Shown in pieces: positions 8,647 to 17,484 of a stretch of 64,000 nt of DNA; the first letter of the stretch is position 1; every line of letters starts with the position of its first letter. The notes beneath the pieces were generated by a model. The model had not been told where the DNA came from and ran no database searches. It worked only from the letters and a program-made list of their open reading frames with translations. Both the position numbers and the translations under genes were made by a program. This stretch comes from Citrobacter sp. JGM124 (GTDB lineage: Bacteria; Pseudomonadota; Gammaproteobacteria; Enterobacterales; Enterobacteriaceae). The DNA lies in assembly GCF_018257795.1 (NCBI RefSeq), contig NZ_JAERJD010000003.1:62001-126000 (forward strand), in the 5' to 3' direction.

Positions 8647-9145
8647 TTACCGTGACCACCCACGGTGTGGTTTCTGTATTTTCAGCCCGTCGGTGCGTTG
8701 CAGAAGAGCTTGTTCATATTTTCGCTGCTGCTCAGCAGGAGCAATTCGCGCCTGTTGCTCCATCATCTCCTGATGAATGCCCTTAAATTCTGTCATTGAA
8801 TCATTAATCAGGAACTGGAGGTCAATGTCGTTCTGTATCTCTTTCAGGGCATCGTGAATCAGCCCATTGAATTTTTCAGGCTCTTTTTCAAAATCGAAGG
8901 TGCTGTCATGGACGGCTTTCTGGTCAGGAGCGGGCTCCTGCTTTAGCGTCAGATTATTCCGTTCACGGAGGGCTTCCCGTAGCGAGGAGGTCACATTAAT
9001 GACGCTGTCACGTTCATCACGGCAGTGTTGCGCCTGTCTTTCGGCTTTCAGTCAGTGTTTTTTGCTCAAGTGATGCTCGGGTTGCCAATTTCTTTTTTAA
9101 CTCTGGAGTGATCCGAAAGCTCAGGATCAAAGTCTTTTCAGCCAT
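8647..9145 (-). pseudogene. Decayed small DNA-binding/mobilisation-like gene
   Basis: The ATG at 9145 begins MAEKTLILSFRITPELKKKL, which looks like a ribbon-helix-helix DNA-binding N-terminus, but the frame ends at 9017. A second frame, open from about 9050, continues as AERQAQHCRDERDSVINV and runs to 8647 with a charged, helical C-terminus (EKEPEKFNGLIHDALKEIQ). Read together they give one protein of about 165 residues broken by one frameshift near 9048. MobC/MbeC-type relaxosome proteins have this kind of N-terminus and precede mobB. Functional identity is tentative. The decay matches that of the neighbouring gene. Confidence 0.4.
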
Positions 9146-9744
9146 GGTCTGTATACGCTGTAATATTTACCGTATATGCCTTATACCACCTGATTTCCTT
9201 GTGTAAATGGGCTTGTTTGGTGTAAACATCAGCAGGAAAACTAAGGCACGAGACCGATTGAAGACAAAACTAAAAAGTTTTTTTGCATCGGTGTGCTCTG
9301 GGGGCCCTGATATCCCAAAGACTCTACGAGTCAAAAGCCAGGACAAAGTCAAAAATGGCTTAACAGGTGTGAGTGATAACAACCATCTCGAACAAGTTTT
9401 GTAGGCAATTTTGAGCGTCAAGATTGAGCCGCTTCGCGGTCGCCGATGGCGAATACTGACCCCAAAAAATGCCCGAACGGCAGTGTGGGAGCTATCTTTT
9501 TCAGGACAGGATGTGCATTTGTAATACCGCGCATGCGACGGTATCACAAATACCCTGGTCAGGGCTGCGTCCCGACACCCCGCCAAAGCCTCACGAACGC
9601 GAAAAAATTTCGCGTCCGTTCATTGTTTCAGGAGCTGTGCTTTTAGCTCCCGGATTCATGTAAGAGGCTTAATTTTTTCCCACTAAATATTGTCGTGATA
9701 GTCAACTGGTCATCACGCATCGTCCTTTTTTAGTGGAGGTTTAC
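9146..9744. other. Structured non-coding stretch before a small membrane ORF
   Basis: I see no recognisable protein here. The region is rich in inverted repeats: GACTC/GAGTC at 9320-9332; a 13-bp stem with one mismatch at 9517-9529/9539-9551 (loop CGCATGCGA); and a perfect 8-bp stem at 9597-9604/9608-9615 (ACGCGAAA/TTTCGCGT). The last two lie on the approach to the small ORF at 9745 and could form a folded leader RNA on the plus strand. Being upstream of mob-like genes, the left part could also hold an old transfer origin, but no nick site can be assigned. Confidence 0.45.
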
Positions 9745-9852
9745 ATGGACTTTAAATTTTTAAGCCACGTTAACGTGGTACCGGATATCATCGGCTCGCT
9801 GTTTAGCATCGCCGCAGCAGTGATCGTTATCTGGCAAAGCAGTTTTGCGTGA
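9745..9852 (+). CDS. 35-residue single-pass membrane peptide, unknown function
   Basis: An ATG at 9745 preceded by TGGAGGT at ideal spacing opens a 35-codon frame ending in TGA at 9850. The peptide begins MDFKFLSHVNVVPDIIGSL and continues with one hydrophobic helix (SIAAAVIVIW) and a short polar end. The strong ribosome binding site and amphipathic-then-hydrophobic layout support real translation. Small peptides of this type include toxins of addiction modules, holin-like proteins and phage or plasmid accessory peptides, and I cannot choose between them. It lies downstream of the structured stretch 9420-9660, which might regulate it. Confidence 0.5.
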   Translation: MDFKFLSHVNVVPDIIGSLFSIAAAVIVIWQSSFA

Positions 9853-10060
9853 TTAGAATGTCCCTTCTTGGGCGTTCACTGCGTCTTTACGCTGTTACCG
9901 CCCCTCATGCAATTCCGTGCATAGCCATGCAGATGATTAAAACTTATCAGGCGCATTTTTCGCGGTTACAGCCGGGAAAAGGTACTGGAAACGACCATCA
10001 GGACGCAGAAACGCTCTGAGAGGGGGCGTGTAATAGTGCCGTTATGTTAAATCAAGACAG
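9853..10060. other. Short intergenic stretch, no supported gene
   Basis: Only a 30-codon open frame of no recognisable identity is present (start near 9929, stop near 10018). No promoter or terminator stands out. Confidence 0.4.
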
Positions 10061-10453
10061 TTAATTCCCAACATTGCTTAGCCACTCCAGTGTATCCGCT
10101 CGTTCCCGAGTCATATCCAGCTCGCATCCAGAGCTGAACAACATATCGATCGTTCCCCCTGTCAATGTGGCCTGCATACCGCAATTAGCCTCTTTGTATT
10201 TGAGCCACAGACGCTGTGTATCCCGCAGATTTATCTTTTGCTTGGCGGTGAGCACGGACATTGCCCGCTTATAGTTTTTATTCAACCGGGCATCCTGCAT
10301 CTTTAGCTCATCCTGATTGCAGTTGAGCATATTGGATGTCACACCTTCACTTTTATCTATGCAGATTTTGTAATCTGCGGAGTAACTTTCAGCAGCACTG
10401 GTATGTGATGAGAGTGCCAGCAGGAAAGCAGGTATGATGATTATCCGATTCAT
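10061..10453 (-). CDS. Secreted LprI-family (DUF1311) lysozyme inhibitor-like protein
   Basis: This 130-residue protein has a clear signal peptide (MNRIIIIPAFLLALSSHTSAA) and then the LprI/DUF1311 pattern: C31 and C45 near the start, DARLNKNYKRAMSVL, QRLWLKYKEANC with W83 and C91, a GG turn, C110 and a TRERADTLEWL helix. The family contains periplasmic lysozyme inhibitors. It is divergent from the broken second effector copy at 10585. It could be an orphan immunity gene kept after its toxin decayed, or a general inhibitor of lysozymes. The four Cys would suit two disulphides in the periplasm. Confidence 0.75.
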   Translation of the reverse strand: MNRIIIIPAFLLALSSHTSAAESYSADYKICIDKSEGVTSNMLNCNQDELKMQDARLNKNYKRAMSVLTAKQKINLRDTQRLWLKYKEANCGMQATLTGGTIDMLFSSGCELDMTRERADTLEWLSNVGN

Positions 10454-10584
10454 GGGGTAGTTCCTTCTGTCAGTAGGTCGTTTTATTTATTCGGTAACAT
10501 CTTAATCCAAAGTGGAATTTCGGTTAAGTTTCTCTCTGTGTATGATGGGGCGGTATTTAACCAGAGAAATTAAAAGGATTTATT

Positions 10585-11465
10585 ATGCCGAAGCCGGAAA
10601 ACGGCCCGCAGCTCCCGGCCATTCGCTGGCCGGTGCCGAATAAGCGGGGCGGGGAGTTCCGTAGCCTGGAAGAGATGCTGGCGCATCTGGAAGGCGAGGC
10701 TACAGGACACTGGCTGATTGGCCGTAATGGTATGTGATCTCCCCGGTATAACCCGGAACAGTACCGGCGTGCGGTGCAGAACCCGTCAATGCACGATCGC
10801 CTGTACAGATTGTGCGTGAAGCACCCCAGCGCCTGGTACTACTCGTCGGAAACTCCAGTGTGGAAAGCGTTCTTTACGCCACAGCTGAAAAGAGATGCAC
10901 CGGAATGGTATGCCTACAGCATGAAGTTCCTGACGGACATCCGCTGGATGTACCGTGTGGCGGGGATGGTGGAAAATCCGTGGCACCTGCATCCGCTGGT
11001 GTTTCTTGATGCCGTAGCTGAAAGATATTGTGATACGATCGATTTTGATACGAGCTTAGGTATTTATAGAATATCAAAAAATCAGCGAATTTAATTCTAA
11101 AAGCCGAAGGTTATCAAAAATCCCCTTATGTACCGAAAGGTAGTAGCGCGAGTGGTGTCACTATTGGGTATGGTTATGATTTAAGGCAACAAACTATATC
11201 TAAAATGAAATCCATGCTTTATGGTTATTTTACTAATTCACAGATAGTTAGGCTTGAAAAAGCTATTGGGCTAACAGGGAATGATGCTCAGGCTATTATT
11301 CCTTCGCTAAGCGACATCACCATTAGCAAGGAAGATGCAGTGTCTTTGGTTATGAAGATGAAGTCAAAATATGCACAGATAGTTGTGGATACATACCCCG
11401 AAATTTTAACTACTCATCCTCACTGTCAAGGTGCAATTGTCCACTCCCCATTAGGTAAGTTTTAA
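10585..11465 (+). pseudogene. Shrunken, broken second copy of the lysozyme effector
   Basis: The ATG at 10585 follows AAAAGGATTT. The first 50 codons (WPVPNKRGGEF..., HWLIGRNGM) align with residues about 6-43 of the 774-residue effector, then an in-frame TGA sits at 10735-10737. The same frame continues with sequence matching the middle of that effector (KHPSAWYYSSETPVW; NPWHLHPLVFLDAV), so roughly 430 codons are deleted. After the HPLxFL junction comes an AT-rich lysozyme domain: a missing base near 11090 shifts RISKNQR into LILKAEGYQ, then SGVTIGYGYDLRQQ with the catalytic-type Glu, Thr and Asp. The C-terminus ends early at 11465. The lysozyme domain differs in sequence from that of the intact copy, so the two carried different toxin cassettes on a common N-terminus. 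Confidence 0.8.
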
Positions 11466-11875
11466 CTGAGTGGCTTTGAGTACAAATCCCCTGAATATGA
11501 TGTTCGCTGCGACTGATATTGATTAGAGAGTGAGCAGCAATTCGAGCATTAGCATTGATATAAACAAAGTGCATTTCCTCCATGTGCCTGCCTCAGAGTA
11601 TCAAATAGTATCCCCTTAGTACGCCGTCAAAATTTCGCTGTCGCCATTTTGTCGCCATGAAGAAATAGGGTGGTTTCTAAGTGATTGATTATGAATGGGC
11701 AGAATAACAGGCAATAAAAAACCCATCAACCTTGAACCGAATGGGCGGGGTTGACGGGCTCCACAAATTGGGGACATCAAAGAAAAGCAGTGGCACTAAT
11801 TAAGACTGATAACCGGGTAAAAAGTTCGCAGGAAAATAAAAAAAAGTATTTGTTTATTTACCTGGCAACTTAAGG
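11466..11875. other. Non-coding region between effector remnant and ybjL
   Basis: No gene is supported in these 410 bases. The right part carries the ybjL terminator (11713-11758). The left part may hold the lost immunity gene of the broken effector, but I see only short frames. The ACAAATTGGGGACATC stretch near 11762 does not identify an attachment site. Confidence 0.4.
11713..11758 (-). terminator. Intrinsic terminator for ybjL
   Basis: Read on the minus strand, CCCGTCAACC (11758-11749) pairs with GGTTGATGGG (11731-11722) through nine Watson-Crick pairs and one G-U pair, followed by TTTTTTATT. It lies 118 bases after the ybjL stop. Confidence 0.75.
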
Positions 11876-13555
11876 CTAACCAGGCCAGATAATAACGATC
11901 AGGGTCCCTGCCAGGGTGAGTAGCACGTTCGCGATAGCATAGGTGCCAGCGTAGCCGAGAGCAGGAATGTTACTGCGGGCGGTATCGCTGATAATCTCCA
12001 TGGCAGGGGCGCAGGTACGGGCCCCCATCATGGCACCGAATAGCATGGCACGGTTCATGCGTAATACATAGGCACCGAACAGGAAGCAGATAACCACCGG
12101 TAACAGGCTGACAATCAAACCAGCAATCAGAATTTGTCCCCCTATGGCCCCTAATCCATTACTGATACCGCTACCTGCGCTTAAGCCAATGCCTGCCATA
12201 AATACCATTAAACCAAACTCTTTGACCATATTCAGTGCCCCTTGGGGGATATAGCCGAAGGTCGGGTGGTTGGCACGTAAAAAACCCAGCATAATGCCAG
12301 AAAAGAGCAAGCCTGCGGCATTACCGATCCCAAAATTAAAGGTACTGAACTGGAAGGTAATCATACCGACCATCAGTCCGATAATGAAAAATGCACAAAA
12401 TGCCAGTAAATCAGTTATTTGACTATGAACTGAGATAAACCCGATCCGCTCTGCTACCCGTTTTACCCGTCGGGCATCGCCACTGACTTGCAGCACGTCA
12501 CCTTTATTCAGCACGATGTTGTCGTCAATGGGCATCTCTATCTGGCTGCGGATCACACGATTAAGGAAGCAGCCCTGATCTGTTAGCTTAATCTGGCCCA
12601 GGCGGCGCCCCACCGCATGATGGTTCTTTACCACGATTTCTTCCGTCACAATCCGCATGTCGAGTAAGTCCCGGTCAAAGACTTCTTTACCGTTACGGAA
12701 GCTGGGATCAAGGCGTGAGTGGGCGTCGGGGTAGCCAACCAGTGATATTTCATCGCCAATATGTAAGACCGCGTCCCCGTCCGGATTAGCGAGAATACCA
12801 TTACGACGAATCCGCTCAATATAACAGCCCGTCTGGCGATGAATCCCCAGCTCACGCAAATTTTTGCCGTCTATCCATGCCACCAGTTCCGGGCCTACGC
12901 GATAAGCACGAATGATCGGGAGATACACCTTACGGCTTGAGTCGGCATCCAGACCCCGTTCACGGGCGATTTGCTGGGCACTGGTTTGCAGATCCTGATG
13001 TTGTAATTTGGGCAGGTAGCGGGCCCCAAGAATCAAACTGACCAGACCGATTAAGTAGGTCAAAGCATAACCGAGGCTTAAGTTATCCAGCTGTGAGGCA
13101 AGCTGGCTGCTGGGCATACTGGAGTTACGCAGAATGTCACCTGCACCGACCAGTACTGGGGTTGACGTCATTGAACCCGCCAGCATGCCAGCGGTCAGGC
13201 CGATATCCCAGCCGAATAGATGCCCGAGACCAAGCGCAATAAATAGCGCACTGGCAACCATGACCAGGGCGAGGATAAGATAGTTTTTACCATCACGGAA
13301 AAAGATGGAAAAGAAGTTAGGACCCGCTTCAATGCCGACGCAAAAAATAAACAGCATAAAGCCGAGATTGAGTACGTCCGTGTTTATCGTAAAGTGCTGA
13401 TGCCCGAGGAGTAAAGAGACGACCAGGACGCCAATAGAGCTGCCTAGTTGTATTGGCCCCAGACGAAGCTTGCCCAGGCAAAGGCCTAAAGCCAGCACGA
13501 CAAACAGTAACAAAATGTAATTGTTACTCAATAGTTCAGCCACATTTATATTCAC
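11876..13555 (-). CDS. ybjL: YbjL, AspT/YidE-family transporter with two RCK_C domains
   Basis: This 559-residue inner-membrane protein fits E. coli YbjL (561 residues). Five hydrophobic segments at the N-terminus, including [14 protein letters not shown] and [17 protein letters not shown], are followed by two soluble TrkA-C (RCK_C) modules with a BOX-like [13 protein letters not shown] and an [13 protein letters not shown], then further membrane helices. Proteins of this AAE transporter group include aspartate:alanine antiporters and putative anion exporters. The YbjL substrate is not settled; E. coli work implicates the family in glutamate or succinate export. It is monocistronic here, with its own terminator at 11713-11758, and precedes grxA as in E. 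coli, though ybjM is missing. Confidence 0.9.
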   Translation of the reverse strand: MNINVAELLSNNYILLLFVVLALGLCLGKLRLGPIQLGSSIGVLVVSLLLGHQHFTINTDVLNLGFMLFIFCVGIEAGPNFFSIFFRDGKNYLILALVMVASALFIALGLGHLFGWDIGLTAGMLAGSMTSTPVLVGAGDILRNSSMPSSQLASQLDNLSLGYALTYLIGLVSLILGARYLPKLQHQDLQTSAQQIARERGLDADSSRKVYLPIIRAYRVGPELVAWIDGKNLRELGIHRQTGCYIERIRRNGILANPDGDAVLHIGDEISLVGYPDAHSRLDPSFRNGKEVFDRDLLDMRIVTEEIVVKNHHAVGRRLGQIKLTDQGCFLNRVIRSQIEMPIDDNIVLNKGDVLQVSGDARRVKRVAERIGFISVHSQITDLLAFCAFFIIGLMVGMITFQFSTFNFGIGNAAGLLFSGIMLGFLRANHPTFGYIPQGALNMVKEFGLMVFMAGIGLSAGSGISNGLGAIGGQILIAGLIVSLLPVVICFLFGAYVLRMNRAMLFGAMMGARTCAPAMEIISDTARSNIPALGYAGTYAIANVLLTLAGTLIVIIWPG

Positions 13556-13783
13556 GATTTTTACTTATGATTGCACAATCTGATTGAAAAGAATGGTTTG
13601 TGTATCTTATCGATACAATGGAGCGACGACTGATTATCGGCGGATATCATAACGGTGTACATAGCAGGTAACCCTGTCAGACAGTCTAGTTTAATATATC
13701 CCAGTAACCAATGAGAATAATGCACAGCAAATGAAATTTTTTGCGATCAGGCAGGTTGCAGCAGGGTGATTGTGTGGGCGGGC

Positions 13784-13819
13784 AATAAAGAAGGGTGAAT
13801 CAGGCTTACCGATTCACCC
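13784..13819 (-). terminator. Intrinsic terminator for grxA
   Basis: GGGTGAATC (13793-13801) pairs with GATTCACCC (13811-13819). On the minus strand TTCTTTATT follows the stem. It lies just after the grxA stop. Confidence 0.7.
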
Positions 13820-13828
13820 GGGATAACA

Positions 13829-14101
13829 TTATTCAGCGCTTTTGAACAGGTTAAGGTGCTCTTTCGCATAGGCTTCAAAGTCGGTGCAGCCGCCGATATG
13901 TTTTTCATCAAGGAAGATTTGTGGCACGGTTTCAACCGGTTTGCCTACAGTCTTTTCAAGATCTGCTTTGGTGATGCCTTCAGCATGAATATCAACATAG
14001 CGGAAGCTAAAATCATCGCGCTCAGCCGTCAACTTTTCAGCAAGCTCTTTAGCACGGACACAATACGGGCAGCCAGGACGTCCAAAAATTACAGCAAACA
14101 T
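13829..14101 (-). CDS. grxA: Glutaredoxin 1
   Basis: This 90-residue cytoplasmic thiol oxidoreductase reduces disulphides (ribonucleotide reductase, OxyR) using glutathione. The dithiol active site C11-P-Y-C14 lies after the first strand (VIFGRPG), with the glutathione-binding TVPQIF cis-proline loop and GGCTDFEAY near the C-terminus. The start at 14101 was chosen over an upstream in-frame ATG because AGAGGAAA lies 6 bases before it and the product then matches E. coli GrxA (85 residues). It is divergent from nfsA. In E. coli ybjC lies between them and is absent here. OxyR control is known in E. coli but no site was verified here. Confidence 0.95.
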   Translation of the reverse strand: MFAVIFGRPGCPYCVRAKELAEKLTAERDDFSFRYVDIHAEGITKADLEKTVGKPVETVPQIFLDEKHIGGCTDFEAYAKEHLNLFKSAE

Positions 14102-14369
14102 GATATTTCCTCTATTTTTCGCCGATACAAACCGGCAGATGACCCCTATGATGCCGCCTAAGACGGGGTTTGCCAAGAAGGCTTTACCTGTTAGTTTGAT
14201 ACCCGTAGTCTATCCTGGCACTACAGTTGCCGGGCGAAAGAGGGTAATCGCCTCTGATTCGTTATATCACAGACTCGCCTGCTGGCGGTTGAGCCCTGAA
14301 TCAGGGGGGGCAGACGGACTGACGCTATTGCTGTTCAGTATGACTTGACTAATAACCCGGGAAAATTTA

Positions 14370-15092
14370 ATGACACCCACTATTGAGTTACTCTGCTCAC
14401 ATCGTTCTATTCGCCGCTTTCGCGACGAGGCCATCACGGAACCCCAGCGTGCGGCGATTATCGCCAGTGCGCAGTCGGCGTCCAGTTCCAGCTTTCTTCA
14501 ATGTAGCTCGATTATCAGGGTCACTGATCCTGCGCTGCGAGCAAGCCTGGTCCCCCTGACGGGCGGGCAGCAACATGTCGCTGAAGCGGCAGAGTTCTGG
14601 GTATTTTGTGCCGATTTTCAGCGTAATTTTGAAATTTGCCCCGAGGCTGAACTGGAGCTGGCTGAACAGCTGTTGATTGGTGTCGTCGACACGGCAATTC
14701 TGGCACAGAATGCAGTTGTTGCCGCCGAGTCATTAGGTCTGGGGGCGGTTTATATTGGCGGCATCCGTAATCATATTGAATCGGTAGGGGAATTACTTAA
14801 GGTCCCCAAATATGTACTGCCCCTGTTTGGTTTATGTCTGGGATGGCCAGCAGAAGAGCCAGGCCAGAAACCGCGCATGCCGGCAGAAATGCTAGTGCAT
14901 GAAAACCAGTATCAGCCATTAAATAGACAGCAACTGGAAAAGTATGACGCCACACTGGCCGAATATTATCATCAGCGTACCACCCATGCCCGAACCGATA
15001 ACTGGAGCGAGCACATTAAGCGGACACTGGCAAAAGAGAGCCGTCCTTTTATTCTTGACTACCTTCATCGTCAAGGATGGGCCACGCGTTAG
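14370..15092 (+). CDS. nfsA: Oxygen-insensitive NADPH nitroreductase NfsA
   Basis: This 240-residue protein is identical in length to E. coli NfsA. It is an FMN-dependent flavoprotein that reduces nitroaromatics and quinones by two electrons using NADPH. Visible family features are the N-terminal RSIRRFRDEAI FMN-contact motif, LGLGAVYIGGIRN in the dimer/FMN region, and the C-terminal KRTLAKESRPFILDYLHRQG which ends the protein as in E. coli. It lies directly before rimK. A short stem-loop (15091-15109) overlaps the stop codon but has a weak T-tract, so some transcription may continue into rimK. Confidence 0.95.
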   Translation: MTPTIELLCSHRSIRRFRDEAITEPQRAAIIASAQSASSSSFLQCSSIIRVTDPALRASLVPLTGGQQHVAEAAEFWVFCADFQRNFEICPEAELELAEQLLIGVVDTAILAQNAVVAAESLGLGAVYIGGIRNHIESVGELLKVPKYVLPLFGLCLGWPAEEPGQKPRMPAEMLVHENQYQPLNRQQLEKYDATLAEYYHQRTTHARTDNWSEHIKRTLAKESRPFILDYLHRQGWATR

Positions 15093-15267
15093 CCTCCCAT
15101 CAGGAGGCTGTTTCGGTCCCCACAGCATTATCCCCTGAATGCGCTTTCCCCTCGACAATTAATTGATGTGTCTGACCACATCTGGTTTGTTAGCCGGTCG
15201 TTGAATGTAAATGGGAGTGCTATGATACGAACAATATCGGATCAGTTTTGTTGCGCAGAGGTACAGA

Positions 15268-16170
15268 TTGAAGATCGCTATTTTATCCCGGGATAGAGCA
15301 CTCTATTCGTGTAAGCGATTACGTGAAGCGGCAATGCAACGGGGTCACTTGGTGGATGTAATCGATCCTTTGTCTTGTTATATGAATATCGATCCCACCG
15401 CCCCCTCTGTGCACTACAAAGGCCAGCAGTTACCCCATTACCATGCGGTGATCCCCAGAATAGGGTCAGCGGTGACATTTTATGGCACAGCGGTCCTGCG
15501 GCAGTTTGAAATGTTAGGAAGCTACCCGTTAAATGAATCTGTCGCCATCACCAGAGCGCGGGATAAACTACGCTCGTTGCAACTCCTGGCAAGGCAGGGG
15601 ATTGATCTTCCTGTTACCGGTTTTGCACATTCCCCTGATGACACTAATGATTTAATTAACCGTGTGGGTGGGGCTCCGTTGGTAGTGAAGCTGGTGGAAG
15701 GCACCCAGGGGATTGGGGTTGTTCTGGCAGAAACACGTCAGGCAGCGGAAAGTGTGATTGACGCGTTTCGCGGACTCAATGCCCATATTCTGGTGCAAGA
15801 GTATATTAAAGAAGCGAAAGGCAGGGATATTCGTTGCCTGGTAGTGGGCAACAGGGTGGTTGCATCGATTGAACGCCAGGCAAAGGCCGGTGATTTTCGC
15901 TCGAATCTGCACCGGGGTGGTACAGCACGTTCAATCGCCATTACCGAAAAAGAAAGGGAGATTGCCCTGCGAGCGACCAGTACTCTGGGGCTGGACGTTG
16001 CCGGGGTGGATATTTTACGGGCTGACCGTGGCCCGCTGGTAATGGAGGTCAATGCTTCTCCCGGCCTCGAAGGGATAGAAAAGGCCAGCGGGATTGATAT
16101 TGCGAAGCTGATGATCGAGTGGGTCGAGCAGCAAGCACAACCTGATTATCGCCTCAAAACGGGTGGATAA
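15268..16170 (+). CDS. rimK: Ribosomal protein S6 glutamate ligase RimK
   Basis: This 300-residue ATP-grasp ligase adds glutamate residues to the C-terminus of ribosomal protein S6 and can make poly-glutamate. ATP-grasp signatures are visible: [13 protein letters not shown] (nucleotide loop), [19 protein letters not shown], and the metal-binding [15 protein letters not shown] near the C-terminus. The start is a TTG at 15268, supported by a CAGAGGT about 4-9 bases before it and by exact family length. It is followed after 91 bases by ybjN, whereas E. coli continues with potFGHI after ybjN. Confidence 0.95.
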   Translation: MKIAILSRDRALYSCKRLREAAMQRGHLVDVIDPLSCYMNIDPTAPSVHYKGQQLPHYHAVIPRIGSAVTFYGTAVLRQFEMLGSYPLNESVAITRARDKLRSLQLLARQGIDLPVTGFAHSPDDTNDLINRVGGAPLVVKLVEGTQGIGVVLAETRQAAESVIDAFRGLNAHILVQEYIKEAKGRDIRCLVVGNRVVASIERQAKAGDFRSNLHRGGTARSIAITEKEREIALRATSTLGLDVAGVDILRADRGPLVMEVNASPGLEGIEKASGIDIAKLMIEWVEQQAQPDYRLKTGG

Positions 16171-16261
16171 GAACCAATTACTGCTTATTCGTGGTAAGAA
16201 TGCCGATTTTTGCGTACCATGATGCGTAAAATATTATACAGGTCATGAGGTTTTTGCTGTT

Positions 16262-16735
16262 ATGGATTCACTTGTTATTCCCACTCTGGATATATTACGT
16301 CGCTGGCTGGATGATAACGGCGTGAGTTTCTTTGAGTGTGACACCTGCCAGGCACTGCACTTGCCCCATATGCAGAACTTTGATGGTGTCTATGATGCAA
16401 AAATCGATCTGCTGGACGATGTTATTTTATTTTCAGCTCTGGCTGAGGTTAAGCCCACTGCGTTGTTACCACTGGCGGCAGATATTTCCGCGATTAATGC
16501 CAGCTCTCTGACGGTAAAAGCGTTTCTGGATATCCAGGATGATAACCTACCCAAGCTTGTCGTCTGTCAGTCATTAAACGCCTCGGTGGGTATTACACCG
16601 CACCAGTTTGCGGCGTTCTTGAAGCAGAGCGAGGAGCAAATATCCATGGTTATTTTGGAAGCTAATGCCAATCAGCTGTTATTTACGACGGAAGAAGAGG
16701 GTGAAGCCGAAGAAAAAATACATTTCCTGCACTAG
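16262..16735 (+). CDS. ybjN: YbjN-family type III secretion chaperone-like protein
   Basis: This 157-residue acidic cytoplasmic protein is almost the same length as E. coli YbjN (158). The family adopts a fold like type III secretion chaperones and affects motility, envelope and stress phenotypes in enterobacteria, but its biochemical role is unknown. Typical features here are the LRRWLDDNGVSFFECDTCQ start and the acidic tail (TEEEGEAEEKIH). The gene follows rimK. The potFGHI putrescine transporter genes normally after it are missing. Confidence 0.9.
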   Translation: MDSLVIPTLDILRRWLDDNGVSFFECDTCQALHLPHMQNFDGVYDAKIDLLDDVILFSALAEVKPTALLPLAADISAINASSLTVKAFLDIQDDNLPKLVVCQSLNASVGITPHQFAAFLKQSEEQISMVILEANANQLLFTTEEEGEAEEKIHFLH

Positions 16736-16865
16736 TTTCTGAGATAAACCGTTAAGGTCGTAGACTTGTCGGCGGTCAGTGATACATGATATTTAGCTAT
16801 GGATGGTTAATAAATATCACTAAACGCTCATTCCATATAAATGTGATGGAGATCTATTGGGTGGT

Positions 16866-16879
16866 GTACAAAATTGTAC
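16866..16879. promoter_or_regulatory. Palindrome upstream of ybjO
   Basis: GTACAA-AA-TTGTAC is a perfect 6-base-arm inverted repeat 83 bases before the ybjO start. Its arms (TGTACA/TTGTAC) resemble the palindrome at 881-896 next to rcdA. It is a possible regulator site, by inference only. Confidence 0.35.
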
Positions 16880-16962
16880 TCATGCCATTTAAAATTTAGA
16901 ACACGGTATCTGCTGTGTTGTCTTTATCTATTGCCGACCTTCAATGCAAGGAGCTGAAGTCT

Positions 16963-17436
16963 GTGGACATGATAAAAAAGAAGAATTGCCTGCATGCCAG
17001 GCTTAATATTCCAACATTTGTTCTGATAGCCGCCATCGGGATCATCACGACTCGCTGCCTGGATTTGGTGTTGCTGTGTAATATGCTCGGGGTTTCTGGA
17101 CTGACCGAATTCCTGTACCTGAGTATGCAGACATGGGCGTTGCGACTGATATTCTTTAGCAGCCTTGTTATGCTGGTCGTCGAATTTTATTGTGCTGTCT
17201 CCATCATCAAGGGATATAACTGGGGTCGCTGGGTTTTTCTTGGCACACAAGTTATTGCGGTAGGTTATCTGTGGGGCGCGTCACTGGGGTTTGGTTACCC
17301 GGAACTCTTCAGTATTGCAGGTGAAACACAGCAAGAAATTCTTCGTTCATTGGTTATTCAGAAGACACCTGATTTACTGGTGTTGTTCCTCCTCTTTGTT
17401 CCCTCGCGAGCCCGGCTTTTTTTCAGGCGGCAATAA
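16963..17436 (+). CDS. ybjO: YbjO, DUF2593 inner-membrane protein
   Basis: This is an approximately 157-residue integral membrane protein with about four helices (PTFVLIAAIGIITTRCLDLVLL; LRLIFFSSLVMLVVEFYCAVSII; WVFLGTQVIAVGYLW; PDLLVLFLLFVP) and a basic C-terminus. It matches E. coli YbjO (162 residues) in layout and in its place just before rlmC. The function is unknown. I chose the GTG at 16963 because AAGGAG lies 9 bases before it; an ATG at 16969 and a GTG at 16915 are in frame but less well placed. Confidence 0.8.
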   Translation: MDMIKKKNCLHARLNIPTFVLIAAIGIITTRCLDLVLLCNMLGVSGLTEFLYLSMQTWALRLIFFSSLVMLVVEFYCAVSIIKGYNWGRWVFLGTQVIAVGYLWGASLGFGYPELFSIAGETQQEILRSLVIQKTPDLLVLFLLFVPSRARLFFRRQ

Positions 17437-17484
17437 GCACAGAGTGTTACAATCCACGCCCTCGTTTTTTGTCAGGGTTTTATT

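Noticed and set aside
9167-9646. Open frames on both strands in the structured non-coding stretch
   Set aside because: They overlap each other, lack ribosome binding sites and are interrupted by strong inverted repeats.
9420-9660. Retron non-coding RNA
   Set aside because: Hairpins are present but there is no reverse transcriptase gene in the window.
11466-11800. Prophage integrase remnant or attachment site before ybjL
   Set aside because: Short frames do not resemble an integrase and no matching direct repeat was found at the other side of the accessory region.
3811-11875. Type VI secretion gene cluster or VgrG/PAAR carrier
   Set aside because: Only effector and immunity-type genes are present; no Hcp, VgrG, PAAR, sheath or baseplate gene is seen.
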